This document shows positions 8,117 to 19,306 of a stretch of DNA of 64,000 nt, one piece after another. Location: the NCBI GenBank assembly GCA_038325765.1, contig JBBQJI010000001.1, positions 206,967-270,966 on the forward strand, in the 5' to 3' direction. A model generated the notes under the pieces. The model saw only the letters and a program-made list of their open reading frames with translations. It was not told where the DNA came from and searched no databases. Position 1 is the stretch's first letter. Every line of letters starts with the position of its first letter. The position numbers and the translations under genes are program-made. Origin of the DNA: Xiheibacterium sp038325765. Lineage in GTDB: Bacteria > Myxococcota_A > Polyangia > Nannocystales > Nannocystaceae.

Positions 8117-10068
8117 GAGCGTAGGTCCGTGACTTGGGCCGCGAGGGCGGCGTATCGGCGGAGCGCCGCGGCACCATGGCGCGCGGCGGAGGTGGGATCG
8201 AGCGTGTCGGGCGAGAGCCCGGGGCCACCGTCGTGGGTGGCGCGGCCGCGGACGAAGGCCTCGGCGTCGCGGTCGATGGCGCCGAGCAGATGACGGGCGG
8301 CGCGCTGGGCCTGCACGCAGGCGTGGCCCAGATCGACGAGGGCACCCAAGGCGATCGTGGTGTCGTGCAGCGAGCCGAAGCTGCCGTCCTCGCGTTGGCG
8401 GGCGCGGATGCGACGCTCGAGGCCGCGGCGCAGCGGGTGATCCTCGGGCAGCAGCGCGCCCGCGGCACCGGCCACGGCGCACGCGGTGGGCAGCGGCACG
8501 TCGTCGCTGCCACAGCCGACGGTGCGTGCGAGGAAGTCGATGCCCCGCTGCACGCGATCGTCCTCGGTGCGCAGACCGGTGGCGGCGAGCCGCTGCAGCA
8601 CCGCCGCGGTGAGTCGCACGTGTACCGCGTCGTCGGGGCGCCCGTACGCGAGCAGATCGGCGTCGGTCCACGGCAGCCGCTGCAAGAAGACGTCGGCCTC
8701 GCCGCGCTCGAACCGGGCGAACGCACCCGAGCCCTCCTGCATCGCCAGCATCACCGCGGTCGCGCGCCGCGACGCCGCCCACGCCGGGGCGGCAGCGGGG
8801 TGTTCGGGGGGCAGCGTCGACAGGGCACCGAGGGCGCCGAGCGTCGCATCCAGATCGAGGTGCGAGCGGGCGCCGGGTTCGGTCGGCCAGCCACCCGCAG
8901 GCGCGTCGGCCCGCGATTGCCAGGGGCCGGGATCTTGGAGCTGGGCCCGCAGCAGCGGCGCGATGTCCCGATCCTCGAGGCCGGTTGCCAGCAGCGGCGC
9001 CGTGATCGCGAGGGGCTGCGCGCCCGATCCCTGCGCGACGTGGATCGCGTCGGTCCCGGGCGACGGCACCCGACCCCGGGCGCGGCGCAGGTAGTCGAGG
9101 CCGCGACGGATCCGTGGGTCGTCGGTCCGCGCGCCCATCACCCGCAGGGCGATGAGCGACAGCAGCGTCGGGCGCGTGGAGAACCAGCCGCCGTGATCCT
9201 GCTGCAGCGCGTCGAGCCAGCGCAGCGCGTGGCGTTGCGCGAGCTGGGGCAGCGGTCCACGGGGCAGCTTGCGCGACAGCTTCACGCCGCGATCGAACGC
9301 CTGCAGCAAGTCGCCGGCGAGTCCCGGGCGGGTCAGGCGCGGGGCGACGAGCGTCTCGCCCTGGCGCCGCAGCAGTAGCTCCGAGACGTCGGCCAGGTGC
9401 AGCCTCGCCGGCGCGCGGGCGATGAGCAGGTACGGCGTCAGCACGCCGCGGGCCCACGGCGAGAACCTCGCCGGCGACATCGGGACCTGCGGCGGCAGCA
9501 AGAACAGCTCGCTCGGGATCGCGGGCAGCCACGTCCACTCGATGAGCCCGGCCATCGCCAGCCACAGACGGACCTCGAAGTTGGCCCGTTGCGCGCCGCC
9601 GAGCGCATGCACGACGCGCACGGCCTTGAGCATCGGCTCGCTGCCGCGGTGGTCACCGGCCTGAGCGAGGGCCCAGTAGGCGAGGGCGGTCAGCGAGAGA
9701 TCGGGGCGCGCATGGACGTCGAGCCACGCGCCCGAGTCGTCCTGCGATGCGCGGACCCAGGCGAGCATCGCCTCGCGCTCGCCGGGCTGGAGATCGAAGA
9801 GCAGGCGATCGGCCAGCAGCACCTCGCAGGTCGGGCCCACGTCGGGGATCTCCACCAGCCACCGCGACTCGGGGCGGCGCAGGCTGGCCCCGTCGGCCGC
9901 GGCGGTGCGCACCCGCTCACGCCAGGGCGCGAGCGCTCCATCGAGCTGCACGAGGGCCCGCTCGACGGCGGTGTCGCGGTGCGCGATGCGTCCGCCCCGG
10001 GATGCGGTCGGCGTGGGCTTTGCGGGTGGAACGGCGTGCAGCATGGGTTCGGAGGGCGTACGCGGCAT
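8113..10068 (-). CDS. Divergent squalene-hopene cyclase family protein
   Basis: 651 residues, the usual length for squalene-hopene cyclase. Residues 142-215 align well, from memory, with the Alicyclobacillus enzyme (SEPMLKAVRVVHALGGAQ, then VRLWLAMAG, then SPWARGVLTPYLLI), as do about 250-310 (DRGVKLSRKL, ALRWLDALQQDHGGW, LLSLIALRVM). The catalytic DXDD motif is replaced by DLDA at 405-408: the central proton donor Asp407 is kept, but the last Asp is Ala. Several QW repeats are degenerate. It may act on an unusual substrate, on oxidosqualene made by the adjacent flavoprotein, or may have lost activity. ATG 10068 is used; ATG 10044 is an alternative. The gene leads a two-gene unit with the flavin monooxygenase. 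Confidence 0.85.
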   Translation of the reverse strand: MPRTPSEPMLHAVPPAKPTPTASRGGRIAHRDTAVERALVQLDGALAPWRERVRTAAADGASLRRPESRWLVEIPDVGPTCEVLLADRLLFDLQPGEREAMLAWVRASQDDSGAWLDVHARPDLSLTALAYWALAQAGDHRGSEPMLKAVRVVHALGGAQRANFEVRLWLAMAGLIEWTWLPAIPSELFLLPPQVPMSPARFSPWARGVLTPYLLIARAPARLHLADVSELLLRRQGETLVAPRLTRPGLAGDLLQAFDRGVKLSRKLPRGPLPQLAQRHALRWLDALQQDHGGWFSTRPTLLSLIALRVMGARTDDPRIRRGLDYLRRARGRVPSPGTDAIHVAQGSGAQPLAITAPLLATGLEDRDIAPLLRAQLQDPGPWQSRADAPAGGWPTEPGARSHLDLDATLGALGALSTLPPEHPAAAPAWAASRRATAVMLAMQEGSGAFARFERGEADVFLQRLPWTDADLLAYGRPDDAVHVRLTAAVLQRLAATGLRTEDDRVQRGIDFLARTVGCGSDDVPLPTACAVAGAAGALLPEDHPLRRGLERRIRARQREDGSFGSLHDTTIALGALVDLGHACVQAQRAARHLLGAIDRDAEAFVRGRATHDGGPGLSPDTLDPTSAARHGAAALRRYAALAAQVTDLRS

Positions 10069-10282
10069 CCGCGACGGCGGACGCTACCATGGTCCCAACG
10101 TGCTGACCGAGTCGGCAGCATCCGAGCTGTGATCCCCATCACAGCCCGTGGCTGGTCACCAAGCGTGCCCTTGCAACCCGTGCAGCTGGCGCGATCGGAC
10201 CTGCGCACCCAGGGCCCCTCGGGAATCGGCGGAGCGCAGGAAGCTGGAGCCCCGCGCGCGCTTCTGCGAGACTCCCGAGACG

Positions 10283-10885
10283 ATGAGTCTGACCCGTCTT
10301 GGTCTCGCCCCGGTGTTCCTGGTCGCCCTGCTTCCGCTGCTCGGTTGCCCCAAGGACGACGAGATCTTGACCCACGGCGTGGTGAAGTTGGAGATGCGCG
10401 TGAGCGCCAACCAGGACGGCGACCCCTACGTCGGCACCGCGACCGCCACCATCACCATGACGTACCGCGAGTGTCTGCGGGACTTCTACACGGCGAACCC
10501 GGATCTCCGCCAAGAAGGTCGCGAGGGCGAGTTGATCTTCGGCACCGAGGAACAAGGCGGCGAGGGCTGGGCCGATCGCCTGTGCGAGTCCGGCCCCGGT
10601 GGCCTCGCCGACTGCACCGTCGCCGAACTGCGGCAGCAACTCGACGTCGTCCAGCAGCTCACCATCACCTATGGCATCGGCGGCGCCCTCATCGGTCGCA
10701 CGTTGCAGTTCGGACCCGTGCCGACCGCCGAAACCGCCGGCTGCCCCAATCCGGTCGTGCGCTTCGCCAGCGCCAAGGGCTACGACGGCGCCGGCAACGA
10801 GATCTGGAGCGCCGACGCCTCGTCTCTCGACGCGATCACCGGTCAGGGCGCCGCGATCGACCTCCGTGCATCCCGCAACGACTAG
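10283..10885 (+). CDS. Hypothetical lipoprotein
   Basis: A 200-residue protein beginning with a lipoprotein signal peptide whose lipobox is PLLGC with Cys22, followed by a soluble domain with several cysteines. No known family recognised. It is the first of two consecutive lipoprotein genes on this strand, separated by only 10 nt from the next, so they are probably co-transcribed. Its 5' flank (10069-10282) is the divergent promoter region shared with the cyclase-like gene; I saw no specific site there beyond ordinary sequence. Confidence 0.75.
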   Translation: MSLTRLGLAPVFLVALLPLLGCPKDDEILTHGVVKLEMRVSANQDGDPYVGTATATITMTYRECLRDFYTANPDLRQEGREGELIFGTEEQGGEGWADRLCESGPGGLADCTVAELRQQLDVVQQLTITYGIGGALIGRTLQFGPVPTAETAGCPNPVVRFASAKGYDGAGNEIWSADASSLDAITGQGAAIDLRASRND

Positions 10886-10895
10886 GGCACCGGGC

Positions 10896-11564
10896 GTGCA
10901 CCTGCGCCGACGCGCGCTCGCGTGGTGGGTGCTCGCCTCGCCGGTGGTGGGCTGCGACAAACCACCTGTGCCCAGCGACCCGGTGGTGCCCGTCGACGAG
11001 CCCCCGCCGCCACCGCCACCCGAGTGTCGTGCGGCGCCGCCGGGCGAGCTGCTCGCCGAGTGGATCGGCCCCGAGCGCTGCCCGATCTCCGTGACGCTCG
11101 CCGGGGGCATCTTGCGGCTCGAGGATCGGTCGATGACGCGGCCGTTGGTGGCGACAGGGCCGGAGCCGACCTGCGTGAGCGCGACCTGCCGCTACGAGGG
11201 CGTGACCACCGAGCTGGGGCCGATGCTGGTGGTCACCGAGCCGGGTGCGCAGAGCGAGATCCCCACGGCTGCGATGCTCGGCGTCGTCGCCGGGGACACG
11301 CTGGTGTTCGTGGATCTGTGGGCCGGCGCCGGTGCGCCGGTCGTCGAGGACGACACCGCGCTCGGGCCCTCCCACGGCCTCACCGCGATGCGCTGCGGTG
11401 ACGAGCTCGGCCTCTTCGCGCGCGCGCGGGTGCCGAGCCTGGGACACCTCCAGGTCCCGCCAGAGCTCGCCGTTCGCGAGGGGCGGATGGCCCTGCGCCG
11501 CGGCGCCACGGTGCGTCCCGCGGACGCCAAGGGCTGCTCCGCGATCGAGCTGCCGCTGCCGTAG
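10896..11564 (+). CDS. Hypothetical lipoprotein
   Basis: A 222-residue protein with GTG start at 10896, a basic n-region (HLRRRALAWW) and a lipobox VVGC, then a Pro-rich linker (two runs of Pro) and a globular domain of about 175 residues with three or four cysteines. No family recognised. Start chosen because it gives a complete lipoprotein signal just after the stop of the previous gene. It ends 9 nt before the stop of the convergent Cys-rich lipoprotein gene. Confidence 0.7.
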   Translation: MHLRRRALAWWVLASPVVGCDKPPVPSDPVVPVDEPPPPPPPECRAAPPGELLAEWIGPERCPISVTLAGGILRLEDRSMTRPLVATGPEPTCVSATCRYEGVTTELGPMLVVTEPGAQSEIPTAAMLGVVAGDTLVFVDLWAGAGAPVVEDDTALGPSHGLTAMRCGDELGLFARARVPSLGHLQVPPELAVREGRMALRRGATVRPADAKGCSAIELPLP

Positions 11565-11573
11565 CGCGCGGCC

Positions 11574-12377
11574 TCAGCTCGGCACCAGGCACGCGCCGAT
11601 GTCCTCGACACCGGGCGAGGGCGACTCGAACAGCGGCACACAGGTCGAGGGCTCGTCGCAGCCGCCCAGCAGCAGGTCGCACACCACGGTGCAGCAGTTC
11701 GCCGCCCCGCACTGCGGCACCAGGGCACCCGGGAGGCACACGAAACCCTGGCCGCAGCCGGCATCCTGATCGATCGCGCACGGCTCGTCCTGACCGCCGA
11801 CGTCGTTGGTCTGCGCGAAGGCGCAGGCGAATCCATCGCTCCCGCGTCGGCACTGCAGCGGCGCGGCACAGCCACCCTCGAAGGGGCTGCACTCGTCGGC
11901 GCAGTACGGGATCTGCTCGACCAGATCGAGCAGGCAGACGCCGCCGTCGCAGTCGCCCGAGTCCAGGCACAGCGGTACGCACAGCGCGGCTTCACTCGGG
12001 TCGGCAATGCACGCGTAGCCCGCGGGGCAGCCGTCGGCGCCCGAAGGCGAGGGCTGGCATGGGGCGAACGGATCGAGGCTCTCGTCGTCGAGGACGCAGA
12101 CGTACGCGATGGCGCCCGATTGGGCGACGGCGGAGCACTTCTCGTTGGGGTTGCATCCGGTCTGGGCGATCGGATCGCACTCGAACGTCGTCGGCGCGCC
12201 GGTCTCGTCCTCGGAGTCGCCGGACTCGCCTGGATCCAGCGTGAGGGTGAGATCGTCGTCGGTGGTGCCGAGCGAGCCGCCGCTCGGCGATGGTCCCTCG
12301 TCGTCCGATTCGATGTCGAGGCGCTGGCAGGCGACCGCGAGCAGCAACGGGATGAGAGCGGTGCGAGACGAGGCCAT
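11574..12377 (-). CDS. Cys-rich lipoprotein
   Basis: 267 residues: signal peptide with lipobox LAVAC (Cys17), an acidic low-complexity linker (DDEGPSPSGG, TTDDDLTLTLDPGESGDSEDE) and then about 200 residues with more than twenty cysteines in a regular pattern of small repeats such as CDPIAQTGCNPNEKC, GCPAGYACIADP, SGDCDGGVC. This layout is common among myxobacterial outer-surface proteins; the cysteines probably form disulfide knots outside the membrane. Function unknown. ATG 12377 chosen for the signal peptide. Confidence 0.8.
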   Translation of the reverse strand: MASSRTALIPLLLAVACQRLDIESDDEGPSPSGGSLGTTDDDLTLTLDPGESGDSEDETGAPTTFECDPIAQTGCNPNEKCSAVAQSGAIAYVCVLDDESLDPFAPCQPSPSGADGCPAGYACIADPSEAALCVPLCLDSGDCDGGVCLLDLVEQIPYCADECSPFEGGCAAPLQCRRGSDGFACAFAQTNDVGGQDEPCAIDQDAGCGQGFVCLPGALVPQCGAANCCTVVCDLLLGGCDEPSTCVPLFESPSPGVEDIGACLVPS

Positions 12378-12471
12378 GGGCGGGTAGGCTAGCGCGGCGG
12401 TGGTTGACCGGCCACCGCGGGCGGCTGCCCTCGCGACCGGCGAACGGGCAAACGCGCCGGTGGCCACGCGC

Positions 12472-12915
12472 TTACACGGCGCTCGGCTCGACGAGGGTGG
12501 CCACGCATTGGCCGACGAAGCGTGTGGTGATCTCGAGCAGCGTGGTCACGTCGGCATGGGCGCGGGCGCCGAGCGTGACCAGCGGCGGTGCCGACATCGC
12601 AGGTGCGAGGATGGCCGCGGCCAGGGCCACCGCTTCGACGCCGAGCGGCCCGCGATCGCCCGCGGCGAGGCGCGCGAGGTGCTCGACATACGAGCGGCCC
12701 CAGCGGATCTCGAGCGCGGCAGCACCCGGCGCGTCGGGGTGCTCCGACCACGCGACCAGCATTGCGTTCATCGCCATCCCCGCGGCGCGGCGACAGTGCG
12801 CGATCGCGGTGCGTCGTTGCGCGACGTGTCGGTGCGCGGCGTCGAGCTCCGCGCGTGCAGCCGCGGCCCACTGGGTGGCGCCCAGTCGCCACAACCAGTG
12901 GTCGGCGACGATCAC
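12472..12915 (-). CDS. Hypothetical small helical protein
   Basis: A 147-residue, mostly Ala/Arg/His helical protein without signal or membrane segment. The stretch AHCRRAAGMAMNAMLVAW is reminiscent of HEPN-type helical bundles, but no catalytic RxxxxH motif stands out, so I do not assign it. GTG start at 12915 overlaps the TGA of the upstream lipoprotein gene (GTGA). Reading frame and codon use fit a real gene. Confidence 0.55.
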   Translation of the reverse strand: MIVADHWLWRLGATQWAAAARAELDAAHRHVAQRRTAIAHCRRAAGMAMNAMLVAWSEHPDAPGAAALEIRWGRSYVEHLARLAAGDRGPLGVEAVALAAAILAPAMSAPPLVTLGARAHADVTTLLEITTRFVGQCVATLVEPSAV

Positions 12916-13355
12916 GGCGCGGCGCTGCCGTCGGAGGTGCTACCGCCGGTGCTGGTCCCGCCCGACGTCGACCCGGTGGCGCCGGTGGAATCCGTGCCGG
13001 TGCTGCCCGTGGTCGAGCTGTCCGATCCCGAGGACGCCGCCGTTGTCCCGGTCGAGTCGTCCGACGGCAATTCCGGCTCGAAGTCCCGCTTGCCGCCGAC
13101 GTCGTGGTAGTCGGGCGCGGCGGTGTCGTCGAACACATCGTCCATGTCGGTGGGCACGCCGTCTTGCTCGATGCACCGGCCGGGCTCGTCGTTGCCGGAG
13201 GGACTGATGCACGCGTTGATGATCGTGCCCGCCTGGGCGCACACCAGCCCGCGGCGACACTCGTCGGGGCACAGGCAATAGTCGCCCTCGCCGGGGCGGC
13301 ACGCGACGAAGAAGCCCAGCGCGGCGCCGAGCACGATGGCGATGCGGCGCATCAT
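12912..13355 (-). CDS. Small lipoprotein with Ser/Thr/Gly tail
   Basis: 147 residues with lipoprotein signal (lipobox FVAC, Cys19), a compact Cys-rich domain of about 45 residues (YCLCPDECRRGLVC, then ACISPSGNDEPGRC) and a C-terminal 50-residue tail of Ser, Thr and Gly. The tail type is typical of Nannocystis-like secreted proteins. ATGA overlap with greA upstream and GTGA overlap with the next gene mean that greA, this gene and the helical protein form one translation-coupled unit. Confidence 0.7.
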   Translation of the reverse strand: MMRRIAIVLGAALGFFVACRPGEGDYCLCPDECRRGLVCAQAGTIINACISPSGNDEPGRCIEQDGVPTDMDDVFDDTAAPDYHDVGGKRDFEPELPSDDSTGTTAASSGSDSSTTGSTGTDSTGATGSTSGGTSTGGSTSDGSAAP

Positions 13356-13846
13356 GACAGCGGCTTGTACTCGACCCGCACGACCTCGAGCTCGCGGGCG
13401 CCCTTGGGCAGGTGCAGCGTCACCGAGTCGCCTTCGACCTTGCCGATGAGGGCGCGCACGATCGGGGAGCGGATCGACAGACGACCGTGGTCGGCGTCGG
13501 CTTCGTCTTCGCCGACGATGGCGTAGACGGTCTGCTCGTCGCTGTCGACGTCGAGCACGGTCACCGTGGCGCCGAACGCGATGCGATCGGTCTTCATCGG
13601 CATGGCGCCGGGGTCGAGTACCTCGGCGTGGGCGATCCGGTACTCGAGGTAGCGCAGGCGACCCTCGAGGGTGCCCTGTCGCTCCTTGGCGGCGTGGTAC
13701 TCGGCGTTCTCGCGCAGATCGCCGTGCTCGCGGGCCACCTCGATCTCACGCACGTTGTCCGGGCGCTCGACCTCCCTGATCCGCTTGAGTTCGGCGCGCA
13801 AGCGGTCGAGACCGTCGGGCGTCATGGGGAACGTGTCCTCGGACAT
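13352..13846 (-). CDS. greA: Transcript cleavage factor GreA
   Basis: 164 residues, standard GreA length. The N-terminal coiled coil contains the tip motif with acidic residues (AREHGDLRENAEYHAAKERQ, about 38-57) that reaches into the RNA polymerase secondary channel and stimulates cleavage of backtracked RNA. The C-terminal FKBP-like domain ends with SPIVRALIGKVEGD and L..PKGARELEVV. Starts at ATG 13846 and is the first gene of a coupled unit; carB ends 75 nt upstream on the same strand, so it may also be read from there. Confidence 0.95.
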   Translation of the reverse strand: MSEDTFPMTPDGLDRLRAELKRIREVERPDNVREIEVAREHGDLRENAEYHAAKERQGTLEGRLRYLEYRIAHAEVLDPGAMPMKTDRIAFGATVTVLDVDSDEQTVYAIVGEDEADADHGRLSIRSPIVRALIGKVEGDSVTLHLPKGARELEVVRVEYKPLS

Positions 13847-13921
13847 GGGTCGACGACGATAGCAGGGTTCGGCGCCGCACGTGGGCGGGGGTGGCAGCGC
13901 CCTCGCTGCGGGCTCGCGTGA

Positions 13922-17197
<3,276 letters not shown>

Positions 17198-17263
17198 CGC
17201 GAGCGGCAGCGTGCACCACGGGACCCCGCCAGGCAACGGCCGCGGCCGGACGCGGCGCGCGCG

Positions 17264-17989
17264 TCAGCGGCGGACGATCTTGCCCTTTTGCAGGAGGTGC
17301 TCGTTGCCGAGGTTCTTCACCACCACGTCCTGCGCGTCGGAGACTTCCCAGTCGAGCGTCGCGAGACCATCGAGGATGCGCGTGCGCAGGCGGACCGAGT
17401 CCTCGTCGGGGTTGCCCAGCCGCGCGAGCAGCGGGGCCTTGGCGCGTTCGTCCGCGATGTCGACGAGCTGCTCGACGCAGAAGTACCGCACGCCCTCGTC
17501 GGGATCGTCGACGTAGCGGATCAGGATGTCGGCGACGCGCGGATCGTCGATCTCGGCGAGGTGGGTGAGGACCTGCAGCTTGGTCTTGGGATCGCGGGCG
17601 TACTCGGGCGGGTGACGCTCGAGCATGCCTTCGATGATCTCCCACTCTTGCGGGCCATTTGCGACGTCCTCGAGGATGCGCATGGCCCAGGCGACGTTGT
17701 CGGACTCGAGGCAGAACTGGCGCAGCGCAGGCAGGACCTTGGGCCCGAGTCCCGCCAGCTCGCGGTACGCCCAGCCCTTCTCTTCTTCGTCCTCGATGCT
17801 CTTGGTGGCGATGACGGTGAAGCGCCGCATCAAGCCCACGAGCGCCTCGTCGGAGCCGTCGTCCAGCAGCTGCTGCATCGCGTGGTAGCGATCGGCCGAC
17901 TGCGTATACGGGTTGGTGATCAGCTTCACGTGCTTGTCGAGACGCGACTTCGCACGGCCGGTGGTCGAGAAGATGTCCTTGAGGCCCAC
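17264..17989 (-). CDS. HEAT-repeat domain protein
   Basis: 241 residues of helical repeats that look like degenerate HEAT repeats, for example VLPALRQFCLESDNVAWAMRILEDV and the later LLARLGNPDEDSVRLRTRILDGLATLDW. Such repeats form a curved scaffold for protein-protein contacts. No enzymatic motif. The start is GTG 17989; no ATG exists upstream in frame. It precedes carB by 66 nt on the same strand, but a functional link to pyrimidine synthesis is not evident. Confidence 0.75.
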   Translation of the reverse strand: MGLKDIFSTTGRAKSRLDKHVKLITNPYTQSADRYHAMQQLLDDGSDEALVGLMRRFTVIATKSIEDEEEKGWAYRELAGLGPKVLPALRQFCLESDNVAWAMRILEDVANGPQEWEIIEGMLERHPPEYARDPKTKLQVLTHLAEIDDPRVADILIRYVDDPDEGVRYFCVEQLVDIADERAKAPLLARLGNPDEDSVRLRTRILDGLATLDWEVSDAQDVVVKNLGNEHLLQKGKIVRR

Positions 17990-18100
17990 GATGTACTCGG
18001 CCTTCGGGAAGGCCGCACTTCTTAGCGCACACGGGCCTGCCGTTCAAGGCCGCTACCGAGAGGCCCGCGCGCGCTGCGGCCGCCTCGCGCTCGCGCTCCC

Positions 18101-18478
18101 TCAGATCGACGTGGTGCCGCCGCTGTCGGAGCTGGAGCTGTCGGAGCTGTCGACAGCAGTGGTGCCCGTGCCCGTGCCCGTGCCCGTGCCCGTGCCCGTG
18201 CCCGTGCCCGTGCCCGTGCCCGTGCCCGTGCCCGTGCCCGGCTGGGTATCACCCCCGAGCTTGCACGCGCCGAGGTTCGCAGCGACATCCGTGCCGTCGC
18301 GGTGACAGCAGCCATCGGCCTCGCAGCTGTAGCCATCGGGGCACGCCGGCGCGGTCGCGGGATCGCAGCTGAACATCACGTCGGCCGCCGGCGCATCGAA
18401 GCAGCCGACGACGATCCCGCCCGCCAGCCCGAGCAACGCATACCCGACCCGTTGGAATCCGAGGTGCATGCGTCGCAT
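18101..18478 (-). CDS. Small lipoprotein with (Thr-Gly)n repeat linker
   Basis: 125 residues. Signal peptide with lipobox IVVGC, a Cys-rich middle of about 45 residues (ACPDGYSCEADGCCHRDG), then a run of about 13 Gly-Thr pairs encoded by a hexanucleotide repeat, and a Ser/Asp tail. The ATG at 18478 overlaps the TGA of the preceding gene by one base. The (TG)n run probably works as a flexible stalk that holds the small domain away from the membrane. Function unknown. Confidence 0.75.
   Translation of the reverse strand: MRRMHLGFQRVGYALLGLAGGIVVGCFDAPAADVMFSCDPATAPACPDGYSCEADGCCHRDGTDVAANLGACKLGGDTQPGTGTGTGTGTGTGTGTGTGTGTGTGTTAVDSSDSSSSDSGGTTSI
18162..18240 (-). repeat. Hexanucleotide tandem repeat, about 13 copies
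   Basis: Seventy-nine bases of a perfect 6-nt repeat (GTGCCC on the plus strand) inside the small lipoprotein gene, encoding alternating Thr and Gly. Because the unit is a multiple of three, copy-number change alters the length of the linker without breaking the reading frame. Confidence 0.95.
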
Positions 18479-19203
18479 CAGAACTTCACCTGCATCCCCG
18501 AGCCGCGCCAGTGCAGCCGCGCGTTGCTGCGTGGCGCTCTGTCCCTGCGCGCGCGAGCGCTGGCGACCCCGAGCACCGCGACGCCGGCGACCACCGCGGC
18601 GAGTCCGACGACCGCGAGGCCGATGCCGGCGTTGGCCTGGGCCCGGCCGCGGCGCAGCGCCGACTCGTACTCGCCTTCCACGTCCTCGTAGCGGGTCTGG
18701 GCGCCGGTCGCGAGGTCGAAGCGGACCGACAGGCGCAGTGCCCGGTCTTCTTGTCGCTCGGCGAGCCCCGCCATCACGCCCGCGAGCGTGCCGACCGCGA
18801 CGCCACCGAAGAGCGTCCACCAGCCCACCGCCTGCATGGGCGTCAGTCGCTCGGGGACGTCGTCAGCGGTGGTGTCGTCGCCCACGGGTGCAGGTGTCGG
18901 GACCTCGGGCTCGGCAGGCGCGCTGGTCTCTTCCTGCGTCGTGGGCTGCGTCGTGGGCTGCGTCGTGGGCTGCGTCTTGGGATCGCGCGCGACCGTGCCC
19001 GCGTCGGCGCCCACCGATGACGTCTGAGTCGGCACCTCGGTGGCGCCGCTGAACACCCGCGTCGACGCGGGCCCGGCGGGCGTCTCGGTCGCGATCGGTG
19101 CGCCCGCCGGCGCGGATGCAGCAGCGATGCGCGGCGATGCGGTGACGACTGCGACCCCACAGAGGATCGAGAGGAACGCTCGCTCGGCTCGCCCAGACGC
19201 CAT
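18478..19203 (-). CDS. Hypothetical exported protein with two membrane segments
   Basis: 241 residues: N-terminal signal (RAFLSILCGVAVVTASPRIAAASA), a 90-residue Pro/Thr/Ala-rich region containing three tandem QPTT units, then two hydrophobic segments (GWWTLFGGVAVGTLAGVMAGLA and GIGLAVVGLAAVVAGVAVLGVA) separated by about 45 charged residues, ending with a basic tail. The architecture is common in Myxococcota next to Ser/Thr kinases, but no such neighbour is present. ATG 19203. It is the first gene of a pair with the small lipoprotein. Confidence 0.65.
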   Translation of the reverse strand: MASGRAERAFLSILCGVAVVTASPRIAAASAPAGAPIATETPAGPASTRVFSGATEVPTQTSSVGADAGTVARDPKTQPTTQPTTQPTTQEETSAPAEPEVPTPAPVGDDTTADDVPERLTPMQAVGWWTLFGGVAVGTLAGVMAGLAERQEDRALRLSVRFDLATGAQTRYEDVEGEYESALRRGRAQANAGIGLAVVGLAAVVAGVAVLGVASARARRDRAPRSNARLHWRGSGMQVKF

Positions 19204-19251
19204 CTGGGCGCGGATTGTAGTCGAGCCCCGGCGCCGGCGCGAGGGGCCCGT

Positions 19252-19279
19252 GCCGGTTTGACAGGCGGGGCAAACCGGC
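19252..19279. promoter_or_regulatory. Inverted repeat and promoter-like hexamer upstream of ribBA
   Basis: A perfect 9-bp inverted repeat (GCCGGTTTG and CAAACCGGC) with a 10-bp spacer. The sequence TTGACA at 19257-19262 lies within it and is followed 17 bp later by CATGCT (19280-19285), giving a plausible sigma-70-like promoter. If right, transcription begins near 19292, just ahead of the GAGGAG at 19295. The palindrome overlaps the -35 region and could be a repressor site. It does not resemble the FMN riboswitch. Confidence 0.45.
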
Positions 19280-19306
19280 CATGCTTCGGGCGCCGAGGAG
19301 TCGACC

